A stretch of DNA of 64,000 bases, from the NCBI GenBank assembly GCA_964536015.1, contig CAZHVS010000007.1:62001-126000 (forward strand), read 5' to 3'. Shown one piece after another: positions 53,792-62,349 of this stretch (position 1 is its first letter; each line of letters starts with the position of its first letter). The stretch is from CAZHVS01 sp964536015. Lineage in GTDB: Bacteria; Bacteroidota; Ignavibacteria; Ignavibacteriales; Ignavibacteriaceae. The position numbers and the translations under genes are program-made. The notes under the pieces are model-generated. The model was given only the letters and a program-made list of their open reading frames with translations. It was not told the origin of the DNA and searched no databases.

Positions 53792-54826
53792 ATGTTAAAG
53801 AAATTATCATTTGTCCTTTTCATTTTTGCTTTGTCATTTAGTTCGCAATCACAAACTGTAATTGGCAAATATGCTGGTGAGTTTATGGCTATTGGTGTTG
53901 GCGGAAGAGCAATGGGAATGGGAGGAGCTTTTGTAGGTATTGCAAATGATGTTACTGCCGGTTATTACAATCCAGCCGGTCTTGCACAAATAAAATATCC
54001 ACAAATAGCTTTAATGCATGATGAAAGATATGGACAACTTGCTAATTACAACTACGGCTCGGTTGCTATTCCTTACGGTAAAGATTGGAGTTTTGGTATA
54101 AGCACTATGTGGCTTTCAATTGAAGGAATTCCTGACACAAGAAATGCTTTGTATGATGCCAACCGCGACGGTATTCTTGATATTAGAACTGACAGACTTG
54201 ATTATTCGAAAATAACAGAATTTAACAACAACGATTGGGCTTTCTACTTAACTGCTGCCAAAAAACATTCAGATGTTTTCTATTATGGTGCTAACATTAA
54301 AATAATCCGCAGAACTTTTGGAGATATTGGAAGTGCAACCGGAATTGGTTTTGATGTGGGAGCGATGTACTTACCAATGGAAAATCTTGTTGTTGGTGCG
54401 AATATACAGGATGTTACAACTACACTGATTGCCTGGAGTACCGGTCGCAATGAGTTGATAACACCTACCTTAAAAGTCGGCTCTGCTTACTCTTACGATT
54501 TAGGCTGGGGAAAAATTCTTCCCGCCATAGATCTTGATATTCGTTTTGAAAACCGGCGTTTTGCATCGCAGTTTAATATAGGTCCGGTAAGTTTTGATTC
54601 TCATCTGGGCGTTGAGTTCTCTTATAAAAATCTCTTTGCGATAAGAGGCGGTTATAATGATGTTAAACAATTTACAATAGGTGCAGGAGTAAAATTACCC
54701 AAACTTAATATTGATTACACATTTGCAAAATTCAATATGTCAAAAGAAGAGTCATTGGATAATACACACAGAATCTCTATAATGCTCACTCTTGAAGAAC
54801 CCAGATTTTTGAGATCGACCGAGTAA
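53792..54826 (+). CDS. PorV/PorQ-family outer-membrane protein
   Basis: 344 residues: signal peptide (about 1-21, ending SQSQ) and a FadL-like beta-barrel. The family signature VGGRAMGMGGAFVGIANDVTAGYYNPAGLA is at about 33-62, followed by alternating barrel strands. In T9SS, PorV shuttles cargo with the sorting domain to the attachment complex. This fits the four sorted proteins in the window, although many paralogues have other roles. AAGGA precedes the ATG. Convergent with the response regulator at 54828, with one base between. Confidence 0.88.
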   Translation: MLKKLSFVLFIFALSFSSQSQTVIGKYAGEFMAIGVGGRAMGMGGAFVGIANDVTAGYYNPAGLAQIKYPQIALMHDERYGQLANYNYGSVAIPYGKDWSFGISTMWLSIEGIPDTRNALYDANRDGILDIRTDRLDYSKITEFNNNDWAFYLTAAKKHSDVFYYGANIKIIRRTFGDIGSATGIGFDVGAMYLPMENLVVGANIQDVTTTLIAWSTGRNELITPTLKVGSAYSYDLGWGKILPAIDLDIRFENRRFASQFNIGPVSFDSHLGVEFSYKNLFAIRGGYNDVKQFTIGAGVKLPKLNIDYTFAKFNMSKEESLDNTHRISIMLTLEEPRFLRSTE

Positions 54827-54827
54827 A

Positions 54828-55214
54828 TTACTTTTTCAACAATTCCATCAAAGCATCAATAAGTTGTTGATTGGGAATTGGTTTAGTCAAAAATAAATCA
54901 GCGCCCGCTTTTAATGCATTATCTTTATCGCTATTAAAAGCATGAGCTGTCAAACAAACCATGCGAAGCGATTTATACTTTTCTGATTTTCTAATTTCCT
55001 TTATTAGTTCAAGCCCGTTTTTGCTTCCCTTTAAGGAAATATCCATTACCACTAAATCGTACTTGTTGTTATCAAGTTTTTGATAAAAGCCAACATCATT
55101 AGCACAAAGATCAACTTCGAAACTTCTGCTTAGTAAAAATTTTAAAAATCGTTGGCTTTCTTCATCATCTTCAACAATAAGCAGTTTTGGTTTAGATTTT
55201 ATTTCATTCTCCAA
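54828..55214 (-). CDS. Response regulator (receiver only)
   Basis: 128 residues, receiver domain: LLIVEDDEES for the acidic pocket, Asp58 in LVVMDISLKG, the Thr/Ala region MVCLTAHAF, and FLTKPIP with the conserved Lys. No output domain. It lies 9 bp downstream of a PAS histidine kinase and is the natural partner of that kinase. The SLKGSKNGLELI spelling resembles receivers paired with hybrid or PAS kinases. Confidence 0.93.
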   Translation of the reverse strand: MENEIKSKPKLLIVEDDEESQRFLKFLLSRSFEVDLCANDVGFYQKLDNNKYDLVVMDISLKGSKNGLELIKEIRKSEKYKSLRMVCLTAHAFNSDKDNALKAGADLFLTKPIPNQQLIDALMELLKK

Positions 55215-55223
55215 TTGTTCACC

Positions 55224-56450
55224 CTATTTTTTAAATGTGACAGTAAAAACAGATCCTTTGTTTTTTTCGCTTCTCACTGAAATCTCTGCATTAATAATTT
55301 CTGCAACATTTTTTACTATTGCCAGCCCTAAACCGTTACCTTCGTAAGGTCTATTATATCCCATCACTTCCTGTGTAAATGGTTTATAAAGATTATTAAA
55401 ATACTCCTGGGAAATTCCAATGCCAGTATCTGTAACATCTATAGCTAATTCATTTCTATCATTAAAATAAATCTTAACGGAAACGGAGCCGCTAAGAGTA
55501 TATTTAATAGCGTTGTCAAGAAGGTTCTGTATAATCAAATTTACAGAATATATATCTGTGACAATCGTTTCACCTCCGCTTAAATCTTCATAAATAAACT
55601 GAAGATTTTTTTCTTTTGCTATTTTTCTATAATCGGTAATTAATTTTTGAAAAACCTCTGTAAGAGAAACATTCACAAAATTTGTTTTATAATTCCCCGT
55701 AAGTAGTTGAGACATATTAAGATTAAGATCAATCGTCCTGTATAATCTTTTCCCGCTATTTTGTATAGCATTAAAAGCATATTCCAGATCCTGTGGAATC
55801 TTATCTTTCATATCTTCATAAATCGATTCACTAAAACCCAAAATAGCCATAAGCGGAGATCTGATTTCATGCGACATTTGTAACAGAAAAAAGGTTTTTA
55901 ATTTTTCTGAATTTTCAGTTGTAGTTAATGCTTCCTGAATTTTCTCCTCTGCTAATTTCAGTTTAGTTATATCACTTCCGTAAATCTGGCAAATCTTATA
56001 CTTGGGAATACCTGTTAGCACAAAATTAAAAACTTTATCTCCTATTGGAATAATAAAGTTGTGTTTTTCCGAATTTTCAATACATTTATGGAGATTTATT
56101 TTCTCAACCGGTGGTAATAATTCCATAACTTTGGTTCCAGTAATAGGCTTGCCCGGGAACAATTCTATTGTAGAACGATTAGCTAAGGTAATAATTCCAT
56201 CATCATTCAAACGAAAAACAGGATCAGGATCAAGTTCAGCGAATAGCGCCATTAATTCCGCTTGTTGCAATCTTAAATTTTTCTCCTCTTCAGCATGTTT
56301 TTCCTGCATTGGTAAAACGAGGTATTTATAAATAATATAAATAATCGATAGAATGAAAAGTAAAAGAATGAAAGATAAAACTATTGGATTATCAATACTG
56401 AAAAACGAGCTTAGCGTTATCTTCCCTGTAAACGATGAAGAACAAGCCAA
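55224..56450 (-). CDS. PAS-domain sensor histidine kinase with one N-terminal membrane helix
   Basis: 408 residues: helix at about 22-46, coiled coil (about 47-68), PAS (about 70-165), HisKA with His194 in QMSHEIRSPLMAILGFSE, and a HATPase with NLLDNAIKYT, DVTDTGIGI, and GNGLGLAIVKNV. All catalytic boxes are present. The start is a TTG at 56450 with GGAG 7 bases before it, inside the previous gene (59-bp overlap). No other start is available before the helix. It is coupled to the membrane protein at 56392 and to the receiver at 54828. Confidence 0.9.
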   Translation of the reverse strand: MACSSSFTGKITLSSFFSIDNPIVLSFILLLFILSIIYIIYKYLVLPMQEKHAEEEKNLRLQQAELMALFAELDPDPVFRLNDDGIITLANRSTIELFPGKPITGTKVMELLPPVEKINLHKCIENSEKHNFIIPIGDKVFNFVLTGIPKYKICQIYGSDITKLKLAEEKIQEALTTTENSEKLKTFFLLQMSHEIRSPLMAILGFSESIYEDMKDKIPQDLEYAFNAIQNSGKRLYRTIDLNLNMSQLLTGNYKTNFVNVSLTEVFQKLITDYRKIAKEKNLQFIYEDLSGGETIVTDIYSVNLIIQNLLDNAIKYTLSGSVSVKIYFNDRNELAIDVTDTGIGISQEYFNNLYKPFTQEVMGYNRPYEGNGLGLAIVKNVAEIINAEISVRSEKNKGSVFTVTFKK

Positions 56451-56961
56451 TAATAATCTCCAGCCCAGTTGTAATTAAGAAATTATTCTGAGCATTTACG
56501 ACATTAGCAAAAACATTCATAAATTTTGTCAGAACAGTTAACTCATAAAAAATTAAGACAATCAAAAAGAGAGAGATTTTTCTTTCTTTTATTAGTGCTG
56601 CAAGAGTGAGGTAAGATATTCTTAAAATAATAAGTATATGTAATGAAATGAATATCCAATAATTCACTTCATAATTATGCAACATCCTGGGAATAAAAGA
56701 GAAAAGAATTGCCCCTAATAAAACCAGATACCAGATTGCCTTAACCATGTTTCTGGGTATAACAGAAATGAGCAAAAGATATGATACAAGTATGTATGGA
56801 TAAATTGGACTTAAATTCAAAAAATTTAACGACAAATAACTTGCTATCTCCGCTAAACCCAGAACAAGGAAGTAAAAAAAGTAGTTTGTTTTATATTGCC
56901 TGAACGGGACAATAAAAAAAACCAGTAGAATTAAATATTCTACAACCTTTTGATATGGCAT
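56392..56961 (-). CDS. Multi-pass membrane protein, unrecognised
   Basis: 189 residues with about six hydrophobic helices (for example YLILLVFFIVPF, FFYFLVLGLAEIASYLSL, LVLLGAILFSFI, YWIFISLHILIILRIS and IIIGLFFIVY). I recognise no family. Its last 59 bases overlap the start of the PAS kinase, so the two are coupled. A role as membrane sensor part for that kinase is an inference. Confidence 0.6.
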   Translation of the reverse strand: MPYQKVVEYLILLVFFIVPFRQYKTNYFFYFLVLGLAEIASYLSLNFLNLSPIYPYILVSYLLLISVIPRNMVKAIWYLVLLGAILFSFIPRMLHNYEVNYWIFISLHILIILRISYLTLAALIKERKISLFLIVLIFYELTVLTKFMNVFANVVNAQNNFLITTGLEIIIGLFFIVYREDNAKLVFQY

Positions 56962-56968
56962 TTATCTA

Positions 56969-57451
56969 TTATTGATCGCAATATGGTGGACATCCCCATT
57001 TGCTGAATTCAAGAACACTGCCATCACCATCTGGTTTTCCATTACCGTTGTATACAGCCACAGTAAGAACGTTATTTGCTCTTATTTCAACATTTACGAT
57101 TGAAGCATTGTTCAATCCCATTAATTCAATTACTTTACTTAAACTGAATCCATAGAACTGTTGATTTTCATTAAGTACATACCCTGGAGGGAACAATACT
57201 TTTTTATTGTGGGTAATAATAACTAATTTGTTATCAACTAGATTAAAACCAATCTTATCACCACAAATATTGGCAAGAATAGTTAGAACTTTTTTGTTAA
57301 TTGAAAAAGATCTGATTGGAGGACCAAATAGCGCGTTAGCTTCCTGAGCAGTTAGAATAACACCAATAGGAGATTTATCCTGAGCAACTAAGTTAACGTT
57401 GAACTCAACAAAAAAAGTTAAGAACAATAAAAGAAATAATGCTTTTTTCAT
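56969..57451 (-). CDS. Small secreted protein, unrecognised
   Basis: 161 residues from the ATG at 57451 (MKKALFLLLFLTFF), which has GAGG upstream; an earlier ATG at 57520 lacks such a site and would push the signal peptide inward. Signal peptide (about 1-24, ending LVAQ). The mature part has KKVLTILANICGDKIGF and NNASIVNVEIRANNVLTVAVYNGNGKPDGDG, and ends with a Cys pair (GCPPYCDQ). No known domain seen. It is 7 bp upstream of the membrane protein, so all four genes to the receiver at 54828 likely form one transcript. Confidence 0.65.
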   Translation of the reverse strand: MKKALFLLLFLTFFVEFNVNLVAQDKSPIGVILTAQEANALFGPPIRSFSINKKVLTILANICGDKIGFNLVDNKLVIITHNKKVLFPPGYVLNENQQFYGFSLSKVIELMGLNNASIVNVEIRANNVLTVAVYNGNGKPDGDGSVLEFSKWGCPPYCDQ

Positions 57452-57540
57452 TTTCAGCACCTCTAAATTAATTTTAAATGACAACCACTGAAAATATAAG
57501 AAAAAATTTTTAAAGTGCAATCAGGATTTTTAAAACACTT

Positions 57541-57789
57541 TTAATTAATTCCGCAAGTTCCTGAAGCACAACCTCCGGCATAAGGATTATACCCACAACT
57601 CCCACTTTCGCAGCCGCCAACCGAAGAACTGCCTGAACTACTGACCGATGCACTAAAAGATGAAAGCATTTTTTTGTTGTCGGCAGAGTTGCATTTGGGA
57701 CAGTTTACAGATTCTATGTTATTTATTGATTTATGTAAAACTTCAAATTTTGTCTGGCACTCATTACATTTATATTCGAATATAGGCAT
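57541..57789 (-). CDS. FmdB-type zinc-ribbon protein
   Basis: 82 residues. MPIFEYKCNECQTKFE then VNCPKCNS form a C4 zinc ribbon of the FmdB family. The tail (about 48-82) is Ser/Gly-rich and holds three further cysteine clusters (GGCESGSCG, GGCASGTCG). Such proteins are proposed regulators, but no target is known. It is not clearly linked to its neighbours. Confidence 0.85.
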   Translation of the reverse strand: MPIFEYKCNECQTKFEVLHKSINNIESVNCPKCNSADNKKMLSSFSASVSSSGSSSVGGCESGSCGYNPYAGGCASGTCGIN

Positions 57790-57830
57790 AATATTTTCCT
57801 CAATTGTATGTTAACAACTAACCGTAATAA

Positions 57831-58067
57831 TTATTCTTCAAGATGTAAAAAACTCATTAAACGTTTGTGAGCATTTTCTGGTAACTCAACATTGTATTTT
57901 TTATAAAAATCTATTGTCATTTCTACAGAATTAAAATATTCCTGGCAATTACTACATGTTTCAAGATGCTCTTTAATTGCCGTGCATTTTTGAGAGTTTA
58001 ATTGCTCTCCTAAACTATCACATATGTGCATCATTACGTCTTTGCAGGTTGTATTTTTCTTTTTCAT
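57831..58067 (-). CDS. Anti-sigma factor with zinc-finger (ZAS) domain
   Basis: 78 residues. The zf-HC2 pattern HLETCSNCQEYFN holds His-x3-Cys-x2-Cys, preceded by KCTAIK. No membrane helix, so soluble. Its start overlaps the sigma factor stop by 4 bp (ATGA). It probably sequesters the ECF sigma factor and releases it under redox or zinc stress. The first 20 residues are Lys-rich. Confidence 0.85.
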   Translation of the reverse strand: MKKKNTTCKDVMMHICDSLGEQLNSQKCTAIKEHLETCSNCQEYFNSVEMTIDFYKKYNVELPENAHKRLMSFLHLEE

Positions 58068-58624
58068 TTTTTAAATGCCTTAGTAATTTCTTTTCTTAAA
58101 AAAGCTCTTGCCCTATGAAGTCTTGATTTTACTGCTGCAATTGACAAACCCGTTATTTTTGCTGTCTCTTCAGTTGATAATTCTTCAACATCCCTTAACA
58201 AGAAAACAATTCTATACTCCGGAGCAAGTTTCGCAATTGTTTTATCAAGCACACTTCTTAATTCTGAGTTTTCCAAATCCTTAACGGGTAATCTCGACCA
58301 GTCTGTTATATATTTATCATCAAAAAGACTTTCATCCGTTTCAACTTCAACAAATGTAAAGCGCTTGTTCTTTCGGGCTTCCATAAGACAGTGATTTGTA
58401 ACTATCCTGTAAAGCCAGGTTGATAATTTTGATTTAGCATCGAACTGGTGAAGCGATTTTATCATACTTAAAAAAGTTTCTTGCATTGTATTTTCAGCTT
58501 TTTCCCTGTCGCGACAAACTTTAAAAGCAAAATTATATACAGTCAGCTCATGATTCTTTACTAATTCACTCAAGGCTTTTTTATCGCCCTGCTTTGCCAG
58601 TTCAATTAATTTTAATTCTTCCAT
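58064..58624 (-). CDS. ECF-type RNA polymerase sigma factor
   Basis: 186 residues: sigma region 2 (about 10-80, with YNFAFKVCRDREKAENTMQETFLS and SKLSTWLYRIVTNHCLMEAR) and region 4 (about 115-180, with LAPEYRIVFLLRDVEELSTEETAKITGLSIAAVKSRLHRAR). It is a normal group 4 sigma factor, regulated by the coupled zinc-finger anti-sigma gene. Targets unknown. Confidence 0.95.
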   Translation of the reverse strand: MEELKLIELAKQGDKKALSELVKNHELTVYNFAFKVCRDREKAENTMQETFLSMIKSLHQFDAKSKLSTWLYRIVTNHCLMEARKNKRFTFVEVETDESLFDDKYITDWSRLPVKDLENSELRSVLDKTIAKLAPEYRIVFLLRDVEELSTEETAKITGLSIAAVKSRLHRARAFLRKEITKAFKK

Positions 58625-58695
58625 TGTATCAGATGTTAAAAATTCAAAAAAGATTCATTCCAAAATTAATATAAATAAAGCAAGCAACCATTAAT

Positions 58696-59307
58696 TCAAT
58701 TATCCATGCTTCTCCACAGATACCAGCTTGCTATACTACGGTAAGGCGCCCAATTATGTTTATTACTTATTCGATTTATTTCTTTGTCCACAGGAAGGTG
58801 TTTTAAACCATAATTTTTCATAATCGCTTTTCGCAAACTCAAATCATCAAATGGTAGTACATCCAATCTAGCGAGAGTAAAAATTAAAAACATTTGCGAA
58901 GTCCAGACGCCGATACCTTTCACTTTTGTCAATTCTTCAATTATAGCTCCATCTGATTTTGAAGAAATATTTTTTAGTGATATTTCATTATTCATCAGCT
59001 TTAATGACAAATCTTTTACATACTTTGTTTTTGCATTTGATAAACCCAGACTTCTTAATAAAGAATCCTCAACCTTCCAAACTTTTTCAGGGGTTGGTTT
59101 GCCTTCAAAGAAGTTCAGAAATTTTCCATTAATACTTTTTGCGGCATAATAAGATAATTGCTGCCCAATTATTGCTTTAAGAAGTTGAATAAAGTAATTT
59201 CTTTTCCGGGACAGATTACAAATTTCATTTTCATCTATAATACGCCGAAGGGTTTTGTCGTTTTTTCTTAAATGTTCTATCCCGTTTCTAATTTCTAAAT
59301 AATTCAT
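58696..59307 (-). CDS. DNA-3-methyladenine glycosylase II (HhH-GPD)
   Basis: 203 residues. The HhH motif is LTKVKGIGVWTSQMFLIF and the catalytic Asp is in DVLPFDDLSLRKAI. QQLSYYAAKSINGKFLNFF is the second helix region. It fits AlkA/MAG-type glycosylases that excise alkylated purines. No iron-sulfur cluster motif is seen, arguing against MutY/Nth. Divergent from the cNMP-domain gene, with 36 bp between. Confidence 0.88.
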   Translation of the reverse strand: MNYLEIRNGIEHLRKNDKTLRRIIDENEICNLSRKRNYFIQLLKAIIGQQLSYYAAKSINGKFLNFFEGKPTPEKVWKVEDSLLRSLGLSNAKTKYVKDLSLKLMNNEISLKNISSKSDGAIIEELTKVKGIGVWTSQMFLIFTLARLDVLPFDDLSLRKAIMKNYGLKHLPVDKEINRISNKHNWAPYRSIASWYLWRSMDN

Positions 59308-59343
59308 TATTATTGCAAAGGATTAAAAAAATGATTTATTAAA

Positions 59344-61425
59344 ATGGCTTTGCAAATAAAAACTTTAGCAGCATTAAAATCAAATGCTTTGTTTAAAAAC
59401 GTTAATGAATCTGATTTAAAACAAAAAGTAAATCAAAAAGATTTAATTAATGTTAATGACGGTGAAATTATTTTTCAGGCAGGTGACTCTGCAGAATGTA
59501 TTTACCTTATTATTGAAGGTGAAGTTAAAATTAAACATAGTATTGTATATGAAGGAAGAAGAATTTTTATTAAAGTCAAAGGCGATTTTTTTGGTGAAAA
59601 AGAATTTCTTGAAAATACCAGTAGAACTTCCTCGGCAGTTGCACAAACAAATACTCTGCTTCTAAGTATTAATAGAGCAGACTTCAACAATCTTGCTGCC
59701 AGAAACAGAACAATAATGACGAATCTCCAGGGTATTGATTTTACAGAAGAAGAAGTGCAAAATAACTTGCCTTCTGAACCTGTAATAAATGAAGAAATTA
59801 TTGAAGAAAATACTACCGAAGTAAAAGATCTTACTACGGATACTTTCGCTTCAGGAACAGATGAGATAATCCAACAGGAAATTCTTGAAGAAAAAACTGA
59901 AATATTTTCCTGGGATAATCTAATTGATCAAAAAGAAGAATTTGATGAAAATGTTGAAAAGAATGTGTTTACCCCTTCAAATGATGAGCTTAAAACATCT
60001 GAAGAGACTTTAGATATAAACTGGGATTTTAATTTTGAAGAAACAGATAAGAAGGAAGATGCCGAACCGGATGAATGGGATTTTTCAAAAATAGAATTAG
60101 AAGAAAAAATAGAATTGCCGGTTGAAGATACATTTCCTGCTGTTCAAGAAGAACCCATTGAACTTGCTGATACCCCAGAAATAATCCACGAAGAGAAAGA
60201 ACTTGATTACCTTAAAAAAGAAGAACCCGTCAAAGAAGAAACTGAAGATAATGAACTAAACAGAGAGCAATTAAAACTTTTAATTCAGGCAGCAGAAAAA
60301 GTAAATTCTAATATTAAGATTGATGATGTACTTAAATCAATTGTAGATGCAGCGACTTCTTTAACTAATGCCGACCGAGGAACCCTTTATGTTGTGGACA
60401 AAGATGAGAATGTGCTTTGGTCTAAAATTATTGAAGGTGAAAACATTGAAGAGATAAGGTTAAAACTTGGACAGGGATTAGCTGGCTGGGTTGCTCAAAC
60501 CGGCGAAATTATTAACATCAAAGATGCAACAAACGATCCGCGATTTGATTCTGAAATTGATAAAACCAGCGGTTATAAAACTAAATCTATGCTTTGTTTT
60601 CCAATCAAGAACAGAGATGGTTATATTATTGGTGTACTACAATTATTAAACAGCACAGCTGGTGAGTTCTCTGATATAGATGAAAAATTCCTAGCTGCAT
60701 TATCAATTCACGTTGCACTTGCATTAGAAAATGCTTCTTTAGTCCAGCAATTGTTAAGAACAGACCGCTTAACTTCGTTAGGTAAAGTCGCACACTTTAT
60801 AATTAACGATATGAAAAAACCAATTCTTACAATTAAAAGTCTTGTTGAACATATTAAAAAGAAAAACGTTCAACCTGAAATTTATCCGGTGCTTGAAATG
60901 ATTTCCGATCAAGCATCACTTGTTCTTGATAATGTCCAAACTACTTTAAGCTATTCTGAAGGTAAAACCATCTTACAAACAAGAGTCCAAACATTGCACG
61001 CCATGATGGATGAAATTCTCGAAATGCTTGCAGAATTTGTTGAAAGCAGGAATGTAAAACTCTTTAAAAAATACGGAGCTGATTGTTATATAAATGCCGA
61101 CAAAAAAGAATTGTACCAGGCATTTTACCAGATTACTAAAAATGCTTGCGATGCAATGACGGGTGGGGGAAATTTTTATGTAACAACTTCAGTTGAAAAT
61201 GACTTTGTAAATATTTCTTTCAAAGATACCGGACTTGGCATTCCGGAAAGCCTTAAAGAAAGAATATTTGAACCATATATGAGTCAGGGTAAAAAACAAG
61301 GTGTTGGACTTGGACTTCCAATTGCTGAAAAAATTATTAAAGAACACCAGGGCAGTATTTCAGTTGAAAGTGAACTTGGCGAAGGAGCTAACTTTATTAT
61401 TTCTCTCCCTGTGTATAAAAAATAA
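59344..61425 (+). CDS. cNMP-binding / GAF / histidine-kinase-like protein with Asn at the phosphoacceptor position
   Basis: 693 residues: a cyclic-nucleotide-binding domain (about 10-125: GEIIFQAGDSAECIYLIIEGEVKIK, GDFFGEKEFLENTSRTSSAVAQ), a highly acidic Glu/Asp-rich linker (about 135-310), a GAF domain (about 320-475), a helical dimerisation segment, and a HATPase_c (NACDAMTGGG, DTGLGIP, GVGLGLPIAEKI). The segment VAHFIINDMKKPILTI aligns with HE/D-x-x-NP as NDMKKP, so the phosphoacceptor His appears to be Asn488. His484 is four residues earlier. No membrane helix. Function likely intracellular second-messenger sensing; kinase activity is doubtful. Confidence 0.88.
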   Translation: MALQIKTLAALKSNALFKNVNESDLKQKVNQKDLINVNDGEIIFQAGDSAECIYLIIEGEVKIKHSIVYEGRRIFIKVKGDFFGEKEFLENTSRTSSAVAQTNTLLLSINRADFNNLAARNRTIMTNLQGIDFTEEEVQNNLPSEPVINEEIIEENTTEVKDLTTDTFASGTDEIIQQEILEEKTEIFSWDNLIDQKEEFDENVEKNVFTPSNDELKTSEETLDINWDFNFEETDKKEDAEPDEWDFSKIELEEKIELPVEDTFPAVQEEPIELADTPEIIHEEKELDYLKKEEPVKEETEDNELNREQLKLLIQAAEKVNSNIKIDDVLKSIVDAATSLTNADRGTLYVVDKDENVLWSKIIEGENIEEIRLKLGQGLAGWVAQTGEIINIKDATNDPRFDSEIDKTSGYKTKSMLCFPIKNRDGYIIGVLQLLNSTAGEFSDIDEKFLAALSIHVALALENASLVQQLLRTDRLTSLGKVAHFIINDMKKPILTIKSLVEHIKKKNVQPEIYPVLEMISDQASLVLDNVQTTLSYSEGKTILQTRVQTLHAMMDEILEMLAEFVESRNVKLFKKYGADCYINADKKELYQAFYQITKNACDAMTGGGNFYVTTSVENDFVNISFKDTGLGIPESLKERIFEPYMSQGKKQGVGLGLPIAEKIIKEHQGSISVESELGEGANFIISLPVYKK

Positions 61426-61431
61426 TTTATA

Positions 61432-62349
61432 ATGAGCTACAACCTCATTACTATTCTAGGTCCAACAGCAACTGGTAAAACTAAGCTTGCCGCTAAACTT
61501 GCTAATAAATTTAATGCGGAAATTATCTCTGCTGATTCTCGACAGGTATATAAAAAGTTAAATATAGGAACCGGAAAAGATTATCACGATTATATAGTTG
61601 ATGACAAATTAATACCATATCATTTAATAGATATTGTTGAGCCAACCGATGAATATAATTTATTTCTTTTTCAACAGGATTTTCTAAAGATTTTTTCTTC
61701 TATTGTGGACGACAAAAAAATTCCTATGCTTGTTGGTGGTACCGGTATGTATCTTAGTTCTGTACTACAAAAATATAAACTGGCAAAAACAATTGACGAT
61801 AAAAACGAAAGAGAGTTTCTTAATAGTTTACCTCTTGATGAATTACAAAATATACTCAAAGGACTTAATTCAAAACTTCACAATTCAACGGATTTAAACG
61901 ACAAACAGCGTACAATTCAAGCCATATTGGTGGCAAAAGCTAACTCAAATAAGACAATGGATTTTAAAAAAGAAATTAACTCTTTAACGTTAGGAATTAA
62001 TCTTCCCCGCGAAGAAATAAAACAAAAAATTACTAATAGGTTAAAACTAAGGCTTGAAAACGGAATGATTGAAGAAGTTAAAGAATTGTTGGCTTCGGGA
62101 ATTACTTCGCAAAAGCTTGATTATTTTGGACTTGAATATCGTTACATATCTAAATACTTGTTAAATGAAATGACATATGAAGAGATGTTCAACAAACTAA
62201 ATATAAGCATTCATCAATTTGCTAAAAGACAGATGACATGGTTTAGGAAAATGGAAAGAGAAGGAATAAAAATTTTTTGGTTAGATGGTTTAAATTTTGA
62301 GCAAGCACAAGAAATAATTAAAAAGAATTTTTATGCAAATTCCTTTTGA
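61432..62349 (+). CDS. miaA: tRNA dimethylallyltransferase
   Basis: 305 residues. P-loop LGPTATGKTKLA at the start, EIISADSRQVYKKLNIGTGK, LVGGTGMYLSSVL, LRLENGMIEEVKELL and FAKRQMTWFRK are all MiaA motifs. It adds a dimethylallyl group to A37 of tRNAs that read UNN codons. The stop overlaps the next gene by 17 bp. The 6-bp gap to the upstream kinase-like gene suggests co-transcription. Confidence 0.97.
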   Translation: MSYNLITILGPTATGKTKLAAKLANKFNAEIISADSRQVYKKLNIGTGKDYHDYIVDDKLIPYHLIDIVEPTDEYNLFLFQQDFLKIFSSIVDDKKIPMLVGGTGMYLSSVLQKYKLAKTIDDKNEREFLNSLPLDELQNILKGLNSKLHNSTDLNDKQRTIQAILVAKANSNKTMDFKKEINSLTLGINLPREEIKQKITNRLKLRLENGMIEEVKELLASGITSQKLDYFGLEYRYISKYLLNEMTYEEMFNKLNISIHQFAKRQMTWFRKMEREGIKIFWLDGLNFEQAQEIIKKNFYANSF

